Positions 15,504-25,463 are shown, numbered from the stretch's first letter. The stretch: DNA of 64,000 bases from JAGOBP01 sp964550855 (GCA_964550855.1 CAZKBQ010000010.1:1-64000); one strand, 5' to 3'. A program made the numbers and translations. The notes: a model not told the origin generated them from the sequence alone.

Positions 15504-17609
15504 ATGCTGCTTGAGCCGTTACCAGCTTATGCCGTCGTGCTGGCCGTGGCCGGCGCCGTCGGCCTGTTCGTTGCCGCCGTCGCATGGACACGGCGCAGCG
15601 CACCCGGCGCCCGGCCGCTCATGGCCTTCATGATCAGCTGCAGCCTGTGGGCGCTGATCTACGCCATCCACTGGCTGACAACCGACCTGGCGACGCGCCG
15701 TTTCTGGCTGGATGCCACGTATCTGGGCGTGGTCTTTGCGCCTGTGGCCTTCCTGGCCTTCGCCTGTGAATACACCGATCGCGCCCTGAGCGGCCGCGCC
15801 ATCGCCGCGTTGTGCGTCATTCCAACGATCACGCTGCTGGCGCTCTTCACCGACGACGCCCATGGCCTGTTCTACGGGGGCCGGCGCACCGCCGGTCTGA
15901 TCTACTCCGGCGGGCCGGCCTTCTGGCTTAACGTCGTTTACCTCTACGGATTGTCCCTGATTGCGGCAGGCCGGCTGCTGCACGCCTTTCGTCACGCGCC
16001 TCGCTTGCAGCGCCGTCAGGGCGGCCTGATCCTCGCGGGCGCGCTGGTGCCGTTCATCATCAACGTCGTCAGCCTGGCGGCCGGCCTCAGCCCGTTTAAA
16101 GACCTGGACCTGACGCCGCTGGCTTTCCTGCTCACGGGGCTGCTCTGTGCCGTGGGGTTGTTCCGCTTTGGCATGTTCGATCTGTCGCCGGTGGCGCGAG
16201 GCGTGCTGATCGAACGGATGCCCGATGGGATGTTGGTGCTCGATCGGCAGCAGCGCATCATCGACACCAATCCGGCCGCACAGCGATTGCTTCAGCGCAG
16301 CGACGCCGAACTCCTCGGTCGCACCCTCGCGTCGATCATGCCGCACTGGCCGGCCGCCGATCAGCCTTCTGCCCCGATCGAGCTGGCCCTGCCCGCCGGT
16401 GGCGTGGCCGAAGCACGGCTGTCACCACTGGTCGATCGGCGTGGCCGGCAACAGGGCGCCGTCATCCTGCTGCGCGACATCACCGATCGCAAGCATGCCG
16501 AACAGGCGCTGCAGCACCTTAACGCCAACCTCGAATCGCTGGTGCAGGCCCGGACCGCCGAGTTGCACGCCGAGATAGACAAAAGCCGGGCCATTCTGCG
16601 CAGCGCCGGCGAGGCGCTGGTCCTCACCGATCTGGACTTTCGGATTCAGTACGTGAATGAGGCCTTCACCACCCTGACGGGTTACGCCGCGCTCGATGTT
16701 ATTGGGCACGTCATGAGTCATCAGGCGGCATGGCCGGAAAACGCGCCCGTAAGGGCGCTGCTGCAGCGCGGCGAGATCTGGCAGGGCGAGGCGCACGGCC
16801 GGCGCGCCAACGGCCAACCTTATGATGCGGCCTTGACCGCAGCGCCGGTGCGCGATGGGCGCGGGCAGCCGATCGGGTGTGTGATCAGCTATCAAGACAT
16901 CACCCGCCGCAAAAGCCTGGAACGCGCCCAAAGCCGCTTCATCGACAGCATCTCGCATGAATTCCGCACACCGTTGACCAATCTAAGTCTGTACGTTGAA
17001 CTGCTGCGCGCCGGCACTCGCCCCGAAAAGACCGCGGCCTACCTCGACCAGCTGGCCGATCAAGTGCGGCGGCTGAGACGGTTGATTGAAGACAGTCTGG
17101 AGATGGCTGCGCTGGATGTGCAAGCCCTGCCGGCCGTGATGCGGCCCGTGTCGCTGCGGGCACTGGCCCAACAGGTTGTGCTGCAGCATTCGGCTGAGGC
17201 CGCGGCCGGTGATCTGTCATTGGAGTTGCAACCGGGGCATGAAGTCAAAGTGTGGGGTGATGCAGATCGCCTGAGTCAGGCGCTGAGCGCCGTGGTGAAA
17301 AATGCCTTGACGTTTACACCGCGCGGCGGCCGCGTCACGTTGACGGTGACGCTTGAAGCGCGCGAGAGCGTATCTGGCGGCCGCATCGACATCGTCGATA
17401 CCGGGCCCGGCATCGGTCCCGATGAATTGCCGCGCGTGTTCGATCGGTTTTTCCGCGGCCGGCTGGCCGAGTCCGGTCACATCCCCGGCAGCGGATTGGG
17501 CCTCAGCATCGCCCGCGCCATCGTCCGCCTGCACGGCGGCGAACTTGCCGCCGCCAGTGAACCGGGCCGCGGCAGTACATTCAGCCTGTGGTTGCCCGCG
17601 TCGGATTGA
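15504..17609 (+). CDS. Membrane sensor histidine kinase (7TM-PAS-PAS-HisKA-HATPase)
   Basis: 701 residues from ATG 15504. Seven hydrophobic segments fill about 5-225, the histidine-kinase N-terminal 7TM type. PAS 1 lies at about 234-330 (ERMPDGMLVLDRQQRIIDTN), a coiled linker at about 335-360 and PAS 2 at about 362-470. HisKA has SRFIDSISHEFRTPLTN with the phosphorylated His near 484. The HATPase_c domain has its N box at KNALTFTP and the later boxes IVDTGPGIG and GSGLGLSIA. GGAG lies shortly before the ATG; the longer frame starting at 15405 would run through the copied promoter repeat and is rejected. No response regulator is adjacent. Its 3' end overlaps the convergent TetR gene by 29 bases. 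Confidence 0.92.
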   Translation: MLLEPLPAYAVVLAVAGAVGLFVAAVAWTRRSAPGARPLMAFMISCSLWALIYAIHWLTTDLATRRFWLDATYLGVVFAPVAFLAFACEYTDRALSGRAIAALCVIPTITLLALFTDDAHGLFYGGRRTAGLIYSGGPAFWLNVVYLYGLSLIAAGRLLHAFRHAPRLQRRQGGLILAGALVPFIINVVSLAAGLSPFKDLDLTPLAFLLTGLLCAVGLFRFGMFDLSPVARGVLIERMPDGMLVLDRQQRIIDTNPAAQRLLQRSDAELLGRTLASIMPHWPAADQPSAPIELALPAGGVAEARLSPLVDRRGRQQGAVILLRDITDRKHAEQALQHLNANLESLVQARTAELHAEIDKSRAILRSAGEALVLTDLDFRIQYVNEAFTTLTGYAALDVIGHVMSHQAAWPENAPVRALLQRGEIWQGEAHGRRANGQPYDAALTAAPVRDGRGQPIGCVISYQDITRRKSLERAQSRFIDSISHEFRTPLTNLSLYVELLRAGTRPEKTAAYLDQLADQVRRLRRLIEDSLEMAALDVQALPAVMRPVSLRALAQQVVLQHSAEAAAGDLSLELQPGHEVKVWGDADRLSQALSAVVKNALTFTPRGGRVTLTVTLEARESVSGGRIDIVDTGPGIGPDELPRVFDRFFRGRLAESGHIPGSGLGLSIARAIVRLHGGELAAASEPGRGSTFSLWLPASD

Positions 17610-18228
17610 TCGACGCCTCACCGACCGGCTCCAGCCCCAACACCTGCCGCAGATCCGACGTGATCAACAGGCGGAACTGCTCGGCCATGTAATCCGGCGA
17701 ATACGGCCGATCGTGTTCCAGCCACCAGATTAACACACCCAACAGCGACCAGCTCAACGAATTGGCGACGATTTCCAGCGGCACCATACTCTTCTCCGGC
17801 GCCGGTTGCAGCATCGACAACCAGTTCAGCGTAATTTCCGCAATATAGTCTCGCACACCCGCCACAAACGCCGGCACCCCTTCGGCCCCCATCATCACCT
17901 GATAGAAACGCGTGTGTTGAGCCACGTGTTCAAACACGCGCTTGATGGGGCGCTCCGGACCTTCAAAGACGAGTTCGCCGCTTTCATTGGGCGTGCCGAT
18001 GTCGGCGATCAACTCGTCAATGGCATCGTGCAGGCTCTTCACCAGCAGATCGTGTTTGTCCTGATAGTGCAGGTAAAACGTGGCGCGATTCAGCGTCGCC
18101 CGATCGGCGATGTCCTGCACCGTAATCGCGTCAAAGCCTTTCTCCGCGATGAGCGACACCAGCGCATCGCGCAGCAACTGCCGCGTACGCACCACACGCG
18201 GGTCCAGTTTCTTTAGTTCTTTTGGCAT
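17581..18228 (-). CDS. TetR/AcrR family regulator, divergent from the export operon
   Basis: 215 residues. The helix-turn-helix is at about 30-60: ITVQDIADRATLNRATFYLHY, then QDKHDLL. The C-terminal ligand domain matches that of the TetR at 14202 (WSLLGVLIWWLEHDRPYSPD). Divergent transcription from the ABC exporter genes, with a strong promoter and repeated GATAAGT sites in the 120-base gap, makes it the probable repressor of the exporter in the manner of AcrR/QacR-type regulators. That link is inferred from layout. The inducer is unknown. Confidence 0.9.
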   Translation of the reverse strand: MPKELKKLDPRVVRTRQLLRDALVSLIAEKGFDAITVQDIADRATLNRATFYLHYQDKHDLLVKSLHDAIDELIADIGTPNESGELVFEGPERPIKRVFEHVAQHTRFYQVMMGAEGVPAFVAGVRDYIAEITLNWLSMLQPAPEKSMVPLEIVANSLSWSLLGVLIWWLEHDRPYSPDYMAEQFRLLITSDLRQVLGLEPVGEASINPTRATTG

Positions 18229-18252
18229 ACCTCAACCCTTACTTCCGGCATA

Positions 18253-18280
18253 TTGACGCCACCCAAATCGGGGTTATACT
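18253..18280 (+). promoter_or_regulatory. Promoter of the ABC export operon
   Basis: TTGACG (18253-18258), 16-base spacer, TATACT (18275-18280). Confidence 0.7.
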
Positions 18281-18289
18281 TACTGAAGT

Positions 18290-18331
18290 TTATCAACAAA
18301 GTGTCGATAAGTCAACAGGCTGCCGATAAGT
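18290..18331. promoter_or_regulatory. Candidate operator cluster for the divergent TetR
   Basis: Starting about 10 bases after the -10: the inverted pair TTATC (18290-18294) and GATAA (18306-18310), plus two direct repeats TGTCGATAAGT (18302-18312) and TGCCGATAAGT (18321-18331) spaced 19 bp apart. A bound repressor here would block transcription start. Confidence 0.5.
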
Positions 18332-18367
18332 ATCAGCAGTCCATGCTGAGTGGATCAGATTAAACAA

Positions 18368-19090
<723 letters not shown>

Positions 19091-19139
19091 TCCACGACAC
19101 CCAACCATCTCGCGTGAATCATCCTGATTGAGGAACACT

Positions 19140-21548
19140 TTGGTATTCAACACTCGCTGGGTCAAAATCTTCAAAGACATCTGGGATCACAAGATCCGCT
19201 CGCTGCTGGTCATCCTGTCCATCGCCGTGGGCGTGGCCGCCGTGGGCATGATCAACAACGCCAAGAGCATGATCGAGCGCGATCTATTCGGGCCGTATCT
19301 GGCCGGCAATCCGGCGCTGGTGCAGATCTACATCTCGCCGTTTGACACGAGCCTGGCCGAGGCGGTGGCCGGCCTGCGCGAAGTGGCGACCGTGCAGGCG
19401 CGGCGCGTCACGGCCGCCACGATCTACCAGCCGGACGGCGTGTCGCGCGACATCAACCTGATGACCGTGCCCGACTTCGCCGACATCAAAACCAATCACC
19501 TGCCGGTCGAACAGGGCACGGGCGTGCCCGGCGTGCGCGAGATTTTGCTGGAGCGCCAATCGGCGGCGGGGCTGGGCGTGACCGTCGGCGATAAAGTCAC
19601 GATTGAGATCGACCATCAGCGCCGCTACGATCTGACGGTGGCCGGCATCCTGCACGACATCTACATCCAACCGTTTACGCTGGGCAAGCGGGCCACCGGC
19701 TATGTGTCGATGGCCACGCTGCAGTGGATGGGCCTGCCGCCTTACTACAACCGATTGGACATCGTGACGAGCACGGACAAATATAACCGCGCGCATGTGT
19801 TAGCCGTGGCGGGCCTGGCGCGCGACCGCGTGATTCAACCGGCGGGCTACATTGTCAATCGCATCCAGATTCCGGGCTACAGTTCCGATCCCGGCCAGCA
19901 CTGGGCGCAGAACCAGATCAACGGCCTGCTGCTGGTGCTGCAAGTGATGGGCATTCTGGCGATCTTCCTCAGCGGCGGGCTGGTGGTCAATACCATCTCG
20001 GCCATTTTGTCGCAGCAGATCAAACAGATCGGCATCATGCGCGCGGTGGGCGCGGTACGCCGCCAGCTGATCGGCATGTACCTGCTGAATGTACTGGCCT
20101 TGAGCGTCATTGGCCTGTTGATCGGCCTGCCGTTGGGGCTGCTGGGCGCGATCGGGCTGGCGAAGCTGGCCGGAGGTTTCCTCAACTTCACCATCACTGC
20201 TTATGATCTGCCCGCGCACGTCGCCATCCTGCAGGCGGCCGTCGGGCTGATCATGCCGATCGGCGTGGCGTTGTACCCGATTATCTCCGGCACGCGCATT
20301 TCGGTCTATGACGCGATCTACGAATACGGTTTGAGCAAAGAAGATCGCAAAGGCTTGATCGATCGACTGCTCGTCAAGATTCGACAACTAAGCCCGCCGG
20401 TGATGTTGTCGCTGCGCAACACCTTCCGCAATAAGGCGCGGCTGGCCTTCACGGTGATCACGCTGACGCTGGCCGGCGCGATGTTCATCGCCGCGTTCAG
20501 CACGCGGGCTTCGCTGACAGCCCAGATTAACGAGGTGGCGCGCTACGTGTCGTTTGACGCGGCGCTGAGCATGCCGTACGGCACCAGCCGGTTCGCGGCC
20601 GAACGCGAAGCGCGGCGCATTCCGGGCGTGACCGTGGCCGAAGGCTGGAGCAGCGCCAGCGGCATCGTCATGCACGCCGACGGCAGTGAAGGCGACGAGA
20701 TTGACATTGAAGGCGTGCCGGTTGACATCAAGACCATCGAGGCGAATCTGGAGAGCGGGCGCTGGCTGCAGACCGGCGATACACGGCAGGTGGTCATCAA
20801 CGACGACTATCTGGAACAGGAGCCGCAGGTCAAAGTCGGCAGCGAGATCACGCTGAAGGTGGGGGCGACGGAACGCACGCTGGAAGTGGTGGGCATCTTG
20901 TCGAAGCACCTGTCGGGGGCGCGCGTGTACATGAACTACGACACGTTTGCCAGGTTGACAGGCCGCCAGAATCAGGCCGACACGATCCGGGTGCGGCTGA
21001 CGGCGGATCAGGTGGGCAGCCCGGCCACGCAGGACAAGATTGCGGCCGAACTGGAGCAGCGCTTCAAAGACGCGGGGCTGAGCAGCAGCTCCAGCCAGAC
21101 GCGGCACGGCACGTTTGAGATGTTTACCAGCGCCTTCGACATCATTCTGCTGGTGCTGGTCATCATGGCCGCGCTGCTGGCGACGGTGGGCGGGCTGAGT
21201 TTGACAGGCACCATGGGCATGAATGTGCTGGAGCGCACGCGCGAGATCGGAGTGCTGCGCGCAGTGGGCGCGGCCAACAACGCCGTGCGGCAGGTGGTGG
21301 TGGTGGAAGGGGTAGTCGTGGGTCTGCTCAGCTGGCTGCTGAGCGCGGCGCTGTCGATGCCGGTCAGCCGCGCCCTGGCCAGTGCGGTGGTGGAATCGGT
21401 CTTGAAGGCCAGCGTGAACTTCCAGTATTCGGCGCTGGGGCTGATCATCTGGCTGGCGATCATTATCGGCATCGGCGTCGTGTCGAGCCTGGGGCCGGCG
21501 CGCAACGCGGTGCGGCTGAGCGTGCGAGAAGTGCTGGATTACGAGTAA
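19140..21548 (+). CDS. ABC exporter permease with two FtsX modules
   Basis: About 802 residues. An N-terminal membrane helix (about 20-40) is followed by a MacB-like periplasmic domain (about 50-255). Three membrane helices follow (about 265-405) with the FtsX motif QIKQIGIMRAVGAVRRQLIG. A second N-terminal helix (about 435-455), a second extracytoplasmic domain and a second FtsX module with ERTREIGVLRAVGAANNAVR complete the protein. Such double-FtsX permeases act with a LolD-type ATPase to move lipids, lipoproteins, peptides or drugs through mechanotransmission. I chose TTG 19140 because GAGG precedes it by 6 bases. Confidence 0.9.
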   Translation: MVFNTRWVKIFKDIWDHKIRSLLVILSIAVGVAAVGMINNAKSMIERDLFGPYLAGNPALVQIYISPFDTSLAEAVAGLREVATVQARRVTAATIYQPDGVSRDINLMTVPDFADIKTNHLPVEQGTGVPGVREILLERQSAAGLGVTVGDKVTIEIDHQRRYDLTVAGILHDIYIQPFTLGKRATGYVSMATLQWMGLPPYYNRLDIVTSTDKYNRAHVLAVAGLARDRVIQPAGYIVNRIQIPGYSSDPGQHWAQNQINGLLLVLQVMGILAIFLSGGLVVNTISAILSQQIKQIGIMRAVGAVRRQLIGMYLLNVLALSVIGLLIGLPLGLLGAIGLAKLAGGFLNFTITAYDLPAHVAILQAAVGLIMPIGVALYPIISGTRISVYDAIYEYGLSKEDRKGLIDRLLVKIRQLSPPVMLSLRNTFRNKARLAFTVITLTLAGAMFIAAFSTRASLTAQINEVARYVSFDAALSMPYGTSRFAAEREARRIPGVTVAEGWSSASGIVMHADGSEGDEIDIEGVPVDIKTIEANLESGRWLQTGDTRQVVINDDYLEQEPQVKVGSEITLKVGATERTLEVVGILSKHLSGARVYMNYDTFARLTGRQNQADTIRVRLTADQVGSPATQDKIAAELEQRFKDAGLSSSSSQTRHGTFEMFTSAFDIILLVLVIMAALLATVGGLSLTGTMGMNVLERTREIGVLRAVGAANNAVRQVVVVEGVVVGLLSWLLSAALSMPVSRALASAVVESVLKASVNFQYSALGLIIWLAIIIGIGVVSSLGPARNAVRLSVREVLDYE

Positions 21549-21553
21549 GACAA

Positions 21554-21612
21554 ACCACGGAGAACACGGAGATTCCAGAATTTTCCGCCGTGTCCGCTGT
21601 GACCTCCGTGGT
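21554..21612. repeat. Imperfect inverted repeat between permease and second ATPase genes
   Basis: The arm ACCACGGAGAACACGGAG (21554-21571) faces CCGTGT..CCTCCGTGGT (21588-21612). The CACGGAG unit is a simple repeat type often scattered through intergenic DNA. It could fold into a hairpin and lower downstream expression, but no T-tract follows. Confidence 0.5.
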
Positions 21613-21629
21613 GAATAATAAGGCTAAAG

Positions 21630-22379
21630 ATGTTCCGAAACGGCAAACGATCACCCAACGGCGAACAGGCCAATGGCAAACTGAATGACGACGGCTCGTT
21701 GATCAGCCTGCGCGGCGTGCGCAAGATCTACGAGACTTCGGCGGGGCGCTTCACCGCGCTGAACAGCCTTGATCTGACGATCACGCGCGGTGAATTCGTA
21801 TCGATCGTGGGCAAGTCGGGCAGCGGCAAGACCACGCTCATCAACATGCTGACCGGTATTGACCGGCCCACGCACGGCGAGATCTTCATCGGCGGGACGG
21901 CGGTGCACCGGCTGAACGAGAGTGAGACCGCCACCTGGCGCGGCACACATCTGGGCGTGGTGTTTCAATTCTTCCAGCTGCTGCCCACGCTGACGGCGCT
22001 GGAGAACGTGCGCCTGCCGATGGACTTCTGCAATCTGTACACGCCGGCCGAGCGCAACGTGCGCGCCATGCACCTGCTGGAACTGGTGGGCATCGCCGAA
22101 TACGCGCACAAGCTGCCCAATCATCTGGGGGGTGGGCAGCAGCAGCGCGCCGCCATCGCGCGGGCGCTGGCCAACGATCCGCCCATCATCGCCACCGACG
22201 AGCCGACGGGCAACCTGGACTGGCACACGGCGGAGACGGTGATGGAACTGTTCGAAGGGCTGGTGGCGCAGGGCAAGACGGTGCTGATGGTGACGCACGA
22301 CGACGATCTGGCAGCCCGCGCGGCGCGGACGATTGCGCTGGCCGACGGCAAAATTGTAAACGAAATGCGGCGGAGATAA
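21630..22379 (+). CDS. ABC exporter ATP-binding protein, second copy
   Basis: 249 residues and clearly paralogous to the protein encoded at 18368. Walker A is SIVGKSGSGKTTLINML, then VVFQFFQLLPTLTALENV, signature LGGGQQQRAAIARAL (SGGQ changed to GGGQ), and Walker B IIATDEPTGNLDWHT with H-loop MVTHDDD. The Ser-to-Gly change at the first signature position is conservative but could weaken ATP hydrolysis at one site, so the two ATPases may form an asymmetric heterodimer on the single permease. That is inference; two separate transporters sharing one locus is the alternative. Confidence 0.92.
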   Translation: MFRNGKRSPNGEQANGKLNDDGSLISLRGVRKIYETSAGRFTALNSLDLTITRGEFVSIVGKSGSGKTTLINMLTGIDRPTHGEIFIGGTAVHRLNESETATWRGTHLGVVFQFFQLLPTLTALENVRLPMDFCNLYTPAERNVRAMHLLELVGIAEYAHKLPNHLGGGQQQRAAIARALANDPPIIATDEPTGNLDWHTAETVMELFEGLVAQGKTVLMVTHDDDLAARAARTIALADGKIVNEMRRR

Positions 22380-22457
22380 TGGCCTCGTGAAGGCGCCGAG
22401 GCGCAAAGAATCCTCACCAAGACTTCGCGTCCCGGCGTTTGGATGACGACATAGCTT

Positions 22458-22476
22458 TGTCCGATTTGATCGGACA
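22458..22476. promoter_or_regulatory. Perfect palindromic operator candidate upstream of the HlyD adaptor
   Basis: TGTCCGAT-TTG-ATCGGACA, a perfect 8-bp inverted repeat with a 3-base centre ending 9 bases before the first possible start codon. It shares TGTCCGAT with the site at 14151-14166. Confidence 0.5.
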
Positions 22477-22485
22477 TCCAACAGG

Positions 22486-24783
22486 ATGAAACAAGTGATG
22501 AAGCGACGATTGATCTTTTCTCGATGGCTGATCTTATTGATCGCAGTCGCGCTGCTCGCGAGCGCGTGCAGCGGCCAGGCTGCGCCGACGACGGAGCCGG
22601 TGGCGGCGGCCGAAGCCGCCGCTTCAACGATCGTCAGCGCCAGCGGCGAGGTGGCGCCCGCGCAATGGACGACGTTGAGCTTTGCGCAGGCAGGCAGCGT
22701 CGGTGAAATCATGGTGAAAGAGGGCGAGGCCATCCGGGCGGGCGAGGTGCTGGCCCGCCTGGACGCGCCCGATCTGCAGGCGCAGCTGGCGCAGAAACAA
22801 GCGGCCGTCATGGCCGCCGAAGCCGATCTGGCACAGCTGACCGCGCCGCCCCAACCCGACGAGATCGAGGCGGCGAAGCAGGCCGTGGCCGCCGCGCAGG
22901 CACGGCTGACTGAGGCGGTCGCGCAGCGCGATCAGCTGTACAGCGCCATCACGCCGGGCGATATTTTGCAAGCCCAATCGCAGGTCTACGCCGCGCAGGT
23001 GCAGCAGGATAAGCTGCAAGAGGCGATGGACAAGATACTGAAGAAAGGCGGCTTTGCGCTGGCGGCGGGCGAATCGGTGGGCAACCGATTGGAATACGCC
23101 AACCTGGAGCTGGCCGCCGCGCAGGCGGTGCTGGCCGATCTGCAGGACGGGCCGCAGACTGATCTGGTTCGCATCGCCACGGCCCGCATCGGTGTGGCGC
23201 AGGCGCAGGTGAAAGCCGCGCAGGCGCGGCTGGAGCTGGTGCAGGCCGGGCCGCAGGCCGAGGACGTGGCGCTGGCGCGGGCCCGGATCGACCAGGCCCG
23301 GGCGGACGCGGCAGAAGTTCAGGCGCAGCTCAGCCAGACGCAGATTGTGGCGCCGTTTGACGGCGTGGCGGCGAAGATCTTCATCGACGCGCACCAGTTC
23401 GTCGGGCCGGGTGTGCCGATCGTGCAGGTTGCCGATCTGAGGACTTTGCGCGTGGAAACGAGCGATCTTAACGAGAATGACGTGGCCCGGATCAAGGTCG
23501 GTGACAAAGCAGTGGTGAAGTTCGACGCGCTGCCGGCGGTGAGCGTGAACGGCACAGTGGCGCGGATCGATCCCAAAGCGAAGGACGGCGCGGGCGTGAA
23601 TTATACCGCCGTGATCCAGCTCGATCAGATCCCGGACGGCGTGCGCTGGGGGATGACGGCCAATGCCGACATCGATACAGGCGAAGTGGAAAGCGCCGCG
23701 CCGGATCAGCCGGCGGCGAACGGGATCAGCGCAACGGGCAAGGTCCTGCCCGCGCAGAAGGCGGCACTGAGCTTTGCCCTGCCCGGGCAGGTGGTCGATG
23801 TGCGGGCGGAGGTCGGCGCGGCGGTGAAGGCGGGCGACGTGATCGCGCGGCTGGACACGGCGCTGTTGGACGCCGAGGTGGCCAAGGCCGAAGCGGGCCT
23901 GGCCGCCGCGCAGGCGGCGCTGGCGCGCATCAAGGCCGGGCCGCGCGCGGAACAGGTGGCCGAAGCGCAGGGTAATCTGGCGGCGGCGCAGTCGGGCGCA
24001 GCCGCGGCCGCGGCCAATCGCGATCAGGTGAAGCAGGGGCCGACGCAGGCCGAGATCGATCAGGCCAAGGCGGCCGCGCAGGCAGCGTATAACGCCATGA
24101 TTGATGCGCGCAACCGCAAGGATTTGACGGCGTCGGAGCACGAGGCGGGCAAGGCCACGCGCACCCAGTTGGACGATGCGACCAAGCTGTACAACATTGC
24201 GTATCAGAATTATCAGGCGGCGCAGGCGCGGCTGGACAAAGCATTGCAAGGCGCGGATGCCGACGCGCTGCGAGCAGCACAGGCAGCAGCGGGCGCGGCG
24301 CAGGCCGATTACGCCGCAGCGCAGGCGCAGGTGAATCGTTTGCTGGCCGGGGCGACGGAAGCCGACATCGCGGTGGGCGAGGCGCAGGTGGCGGTGGCGC
24401 AGGCCGGGCTTGAGCGGGCGAAGGCGGTGCGCGCTCAGGCAGAGATGGTGGCGCCGTTCGACGGGGTGATTGCGGAAGTGCCGGTGCGCGCGGGGCAGTA
24501 CGTCAATGCAGGCACACCGATCGTGCTGCTGGGCGATTTAAGCCGATTGCAAATTGAGACGACTGATCTGAGTGAGAAAGATGTGGCCGCGATCAAGATC
24601 GGCACGGAAGCGCAGGTGTCGTTTGACGCGCTGCCGGGGGTGAAGGTGACGGGCACGGTGTCGAAGATTGCGCCGAAGTCGGTGAAGACGACGGGCGTGA
24701 ATTACACGGTGACGATCGATCTGGCCCAGGTGCCAAACGGTGTACGCTGGGGGATGACGGCGTTGGTGGAGATAGGGCGATAG
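22486..24783 (+). CDS. Double-length HlyD/MacA-type periplasmic adaptor lipoprotein
   Basis: 765 residues. A lipoprotein signal ends in LLASACSG near residue 30. Two complete adaptor modules follow. Module 1 (about 45-400) and module 2 (about 410-765) each have a biotinyl-lipoyl half (SVGEIMVKEGEAIRAGEVLA; QVVDVRAEVGAAVKAGDVIA), an Ala/Gln/Glu-rich coiled-coil hairpin, the second lipoyl half (VAPFDGVAAKIFI; VAPFDGVIAEVPV) and a beta-barrel ending in VRWGMTA. Ordinary MacA/HlyD proteins are about 350-450 residues. It presumably links the FtsX permease to the envelope. Start 22486 or 22498; neither has an ideal ribosome site. Confidence 0.88.
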   Translation: MKQVMKRRLIFSRWLILLIAVALLASACSGQAAPTTEPVAAAEAAASTIVSASGEVAPAQWTTLSFAQAGSVGEIMVKEGEAIRAGEVLARLDAPDLQAQLAQKQAAVMAAEADLAQLTAPPQPDEIEAAKQAVAAAQARLTEAVAQRDQLYSAITPGDILQAQSQVYAAQVQQDKLQEAMDKILKKGGFALAAGESVGNRLEYANLELAAAQAVLADLQDGPQTDLVRIATARIGVAQAQVKAAQARLELVQAGPQAEDVALARARIDQARADAAEVQAQLSQTQIVAPFDGVAAKIFIDAHQFVGPGVPIVQVADLRTLRVETSDLNENDVARIKVGDKAVVKFDALPAVSVNGTVARIDPKAKDGAGVNYTAVIQLDQIPDGVRWGMTANADIDTGEVESAAPDQPAANGISATGKVLPAQKAALSFALPGQVVDVRAEVGAAVKAGDVIARLDTALLDAEVAKAEAGLAAAQAALARIKAGPRAEQVAEAQGNLAAAQSGAAAAAANRDQVKQGPTQAEIDQAKAAAQAAYNAMIDARNRKDLTASEHEAGKATRTQLDDATKLYNIAYQNYQAAQARLDKALQGADADALRAAQAAAGAAQADYAAAQAQVNRLLAGATEADIAVGEAQVAVAQAGLERAKAVRAQAEMVAPFDGVIAEVPVRAGQYVNAGTPIVLLGDLSRLQIETTDLSEKDVAAIKIGTEAQVSFDALPGVKVTGTVSKIAPKSVKTTGVNYTVTIDLAQVPNGVRWGMTALVEIGR

Positions 24784-24795
24784 TACGATAATGCG

Positions 24796-24896
24796 AACGT
24801 CATTCCCGTGAAAGCGGGAATCCAGTGTACCTGGTCGGGCAGAAATTGATAACGCCAGATAACGTCATTCCCGCGAAAGCGGGAATCCAGTGTACC
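24796..24896. repeat. Two copies of a 36-bp palindromic repeat
   Basis: Copies at 24796-24831 and 24861-24896 differ at one base and are spaced by 29 bp. Each contains the hairpin ATTCCCG-(T/C)GAAAG-CGGGAAT. This is the widespread 'CATTCCCGCGAAAGCGGGAATCC' type of intergenic repeat. Confidence 0.75.
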
Positions 24897-24924
24897 GAGC
24901 GGCGGGCATCCACCCGCCGCTCGG
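24895..24924. terminator. Bidirectional hairpin between adaptor and CarD genes
   Basis: A perfect 12-bp GC-rich stem (24895-24906 with 24913-24924) and 6-base loop between converging genes, with only a weak T-rich tail (CATTTAT) on the plus side. Confidence 0.65.
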
Positions 24925-24965
24925 CATTTATGCACTCGTTGGCGCGGGTGCGAATGGCGTAAGGG

Positions 24966-25463
24966 TCAGGCGGCGTAGGCGTCGCGGCCGGCTTGCAGCA
25001 GACGGTTGACTTCTTCTTCGGCGGCGGCGGCGGTCTGGCCGGAAGCGGCCGCCCATTCGCGCAGCAGATTGTCGCGAACCTTACTCAGGACGGCGGCATC
25101 GGCGTCACGCAGCGGACGCTGCCAGCCCAGCGCGGACAGGTCGCGGACGACTTCGCACAGGACGAGGAACGAGCCGGACGCCAGCCGCTCTTTGAGTTCG
25201 AGCCGACGCTTGTTGTGGTCGCGGTCCAGCGGCGCGGGCGGACCGCTTAAGATGGCGCGGTAACGGGCAAGATCACGTGAGGGAGTGACAGCGCGCAGGG
25301 CGGCAGAACCATCGGGTTGAATGGGCACCCAGACGGTGGACGCCCCCGTCTCCAGGACGTAGTAGGGGCGCTGATCGCCATCGAGACGGCGTTCTTCGCG
25401 CCTGACGATGCTGCCGAGGCCGTAGCTGGGATGAACGACATGGTCGCCGGTCTGGTAGGTCAT
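24966..25463 (-). CDS. carD: CarD/CdnL family transcription factor
   Basis: 165 residues. The N-terminal RNA-polymerase-interacting (Tudor-like) domain (about 1-65) has the signature FQTGDHVVHPSYGLGSIV in the form YQTGDHVVHPSYGLGSI, then YYVLETGASTVWVPI. The C-terminal helical DNA-binding domain covers about 70-160 (LSALGWQRPLRDADAAVL). CarD binds the RNA polymerase beta lobe and stabilises promoter open complexes, often at housekeeping and rRNA promoters. AAGGAGG precedes the ATG by 4-5 bases. A promoter with a near-consensus -10 lies at 25577-25585 and a hairpin sits in the leader. Confidence 0.92.
   Translation of the reverse strand: MTYQTGDHVVHPSYGLGSIVRREERRLDGDQRPYYVLETGASTVWVPIQPDGSAALRAVTPSRDLARYRAILSGPPAPLDRDHNKRRLELKERLASGSFLVLCEVVRDLSALGWQRPLRDADAAVLSKVRDNLLREWAAASGQTAAAAEEEVNRLLQAGRDAYAA

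Noticed and set aside
22624..24249. 541-residue open frame antisense to the HlyD adaptor
   Set aside because: Arg/Leu/His-rich composition typical of antisense frames in GC-rich genes; no motifs or ribosome site.
24796..24896. Possible CRISPR array (two 36-bp repeats with a 29-bp spacer)
   Set aside because: Only two copies, no cas genes nearby, and the repeat is the common ATTCCCG/CGGGAAT intergenic palindrome.
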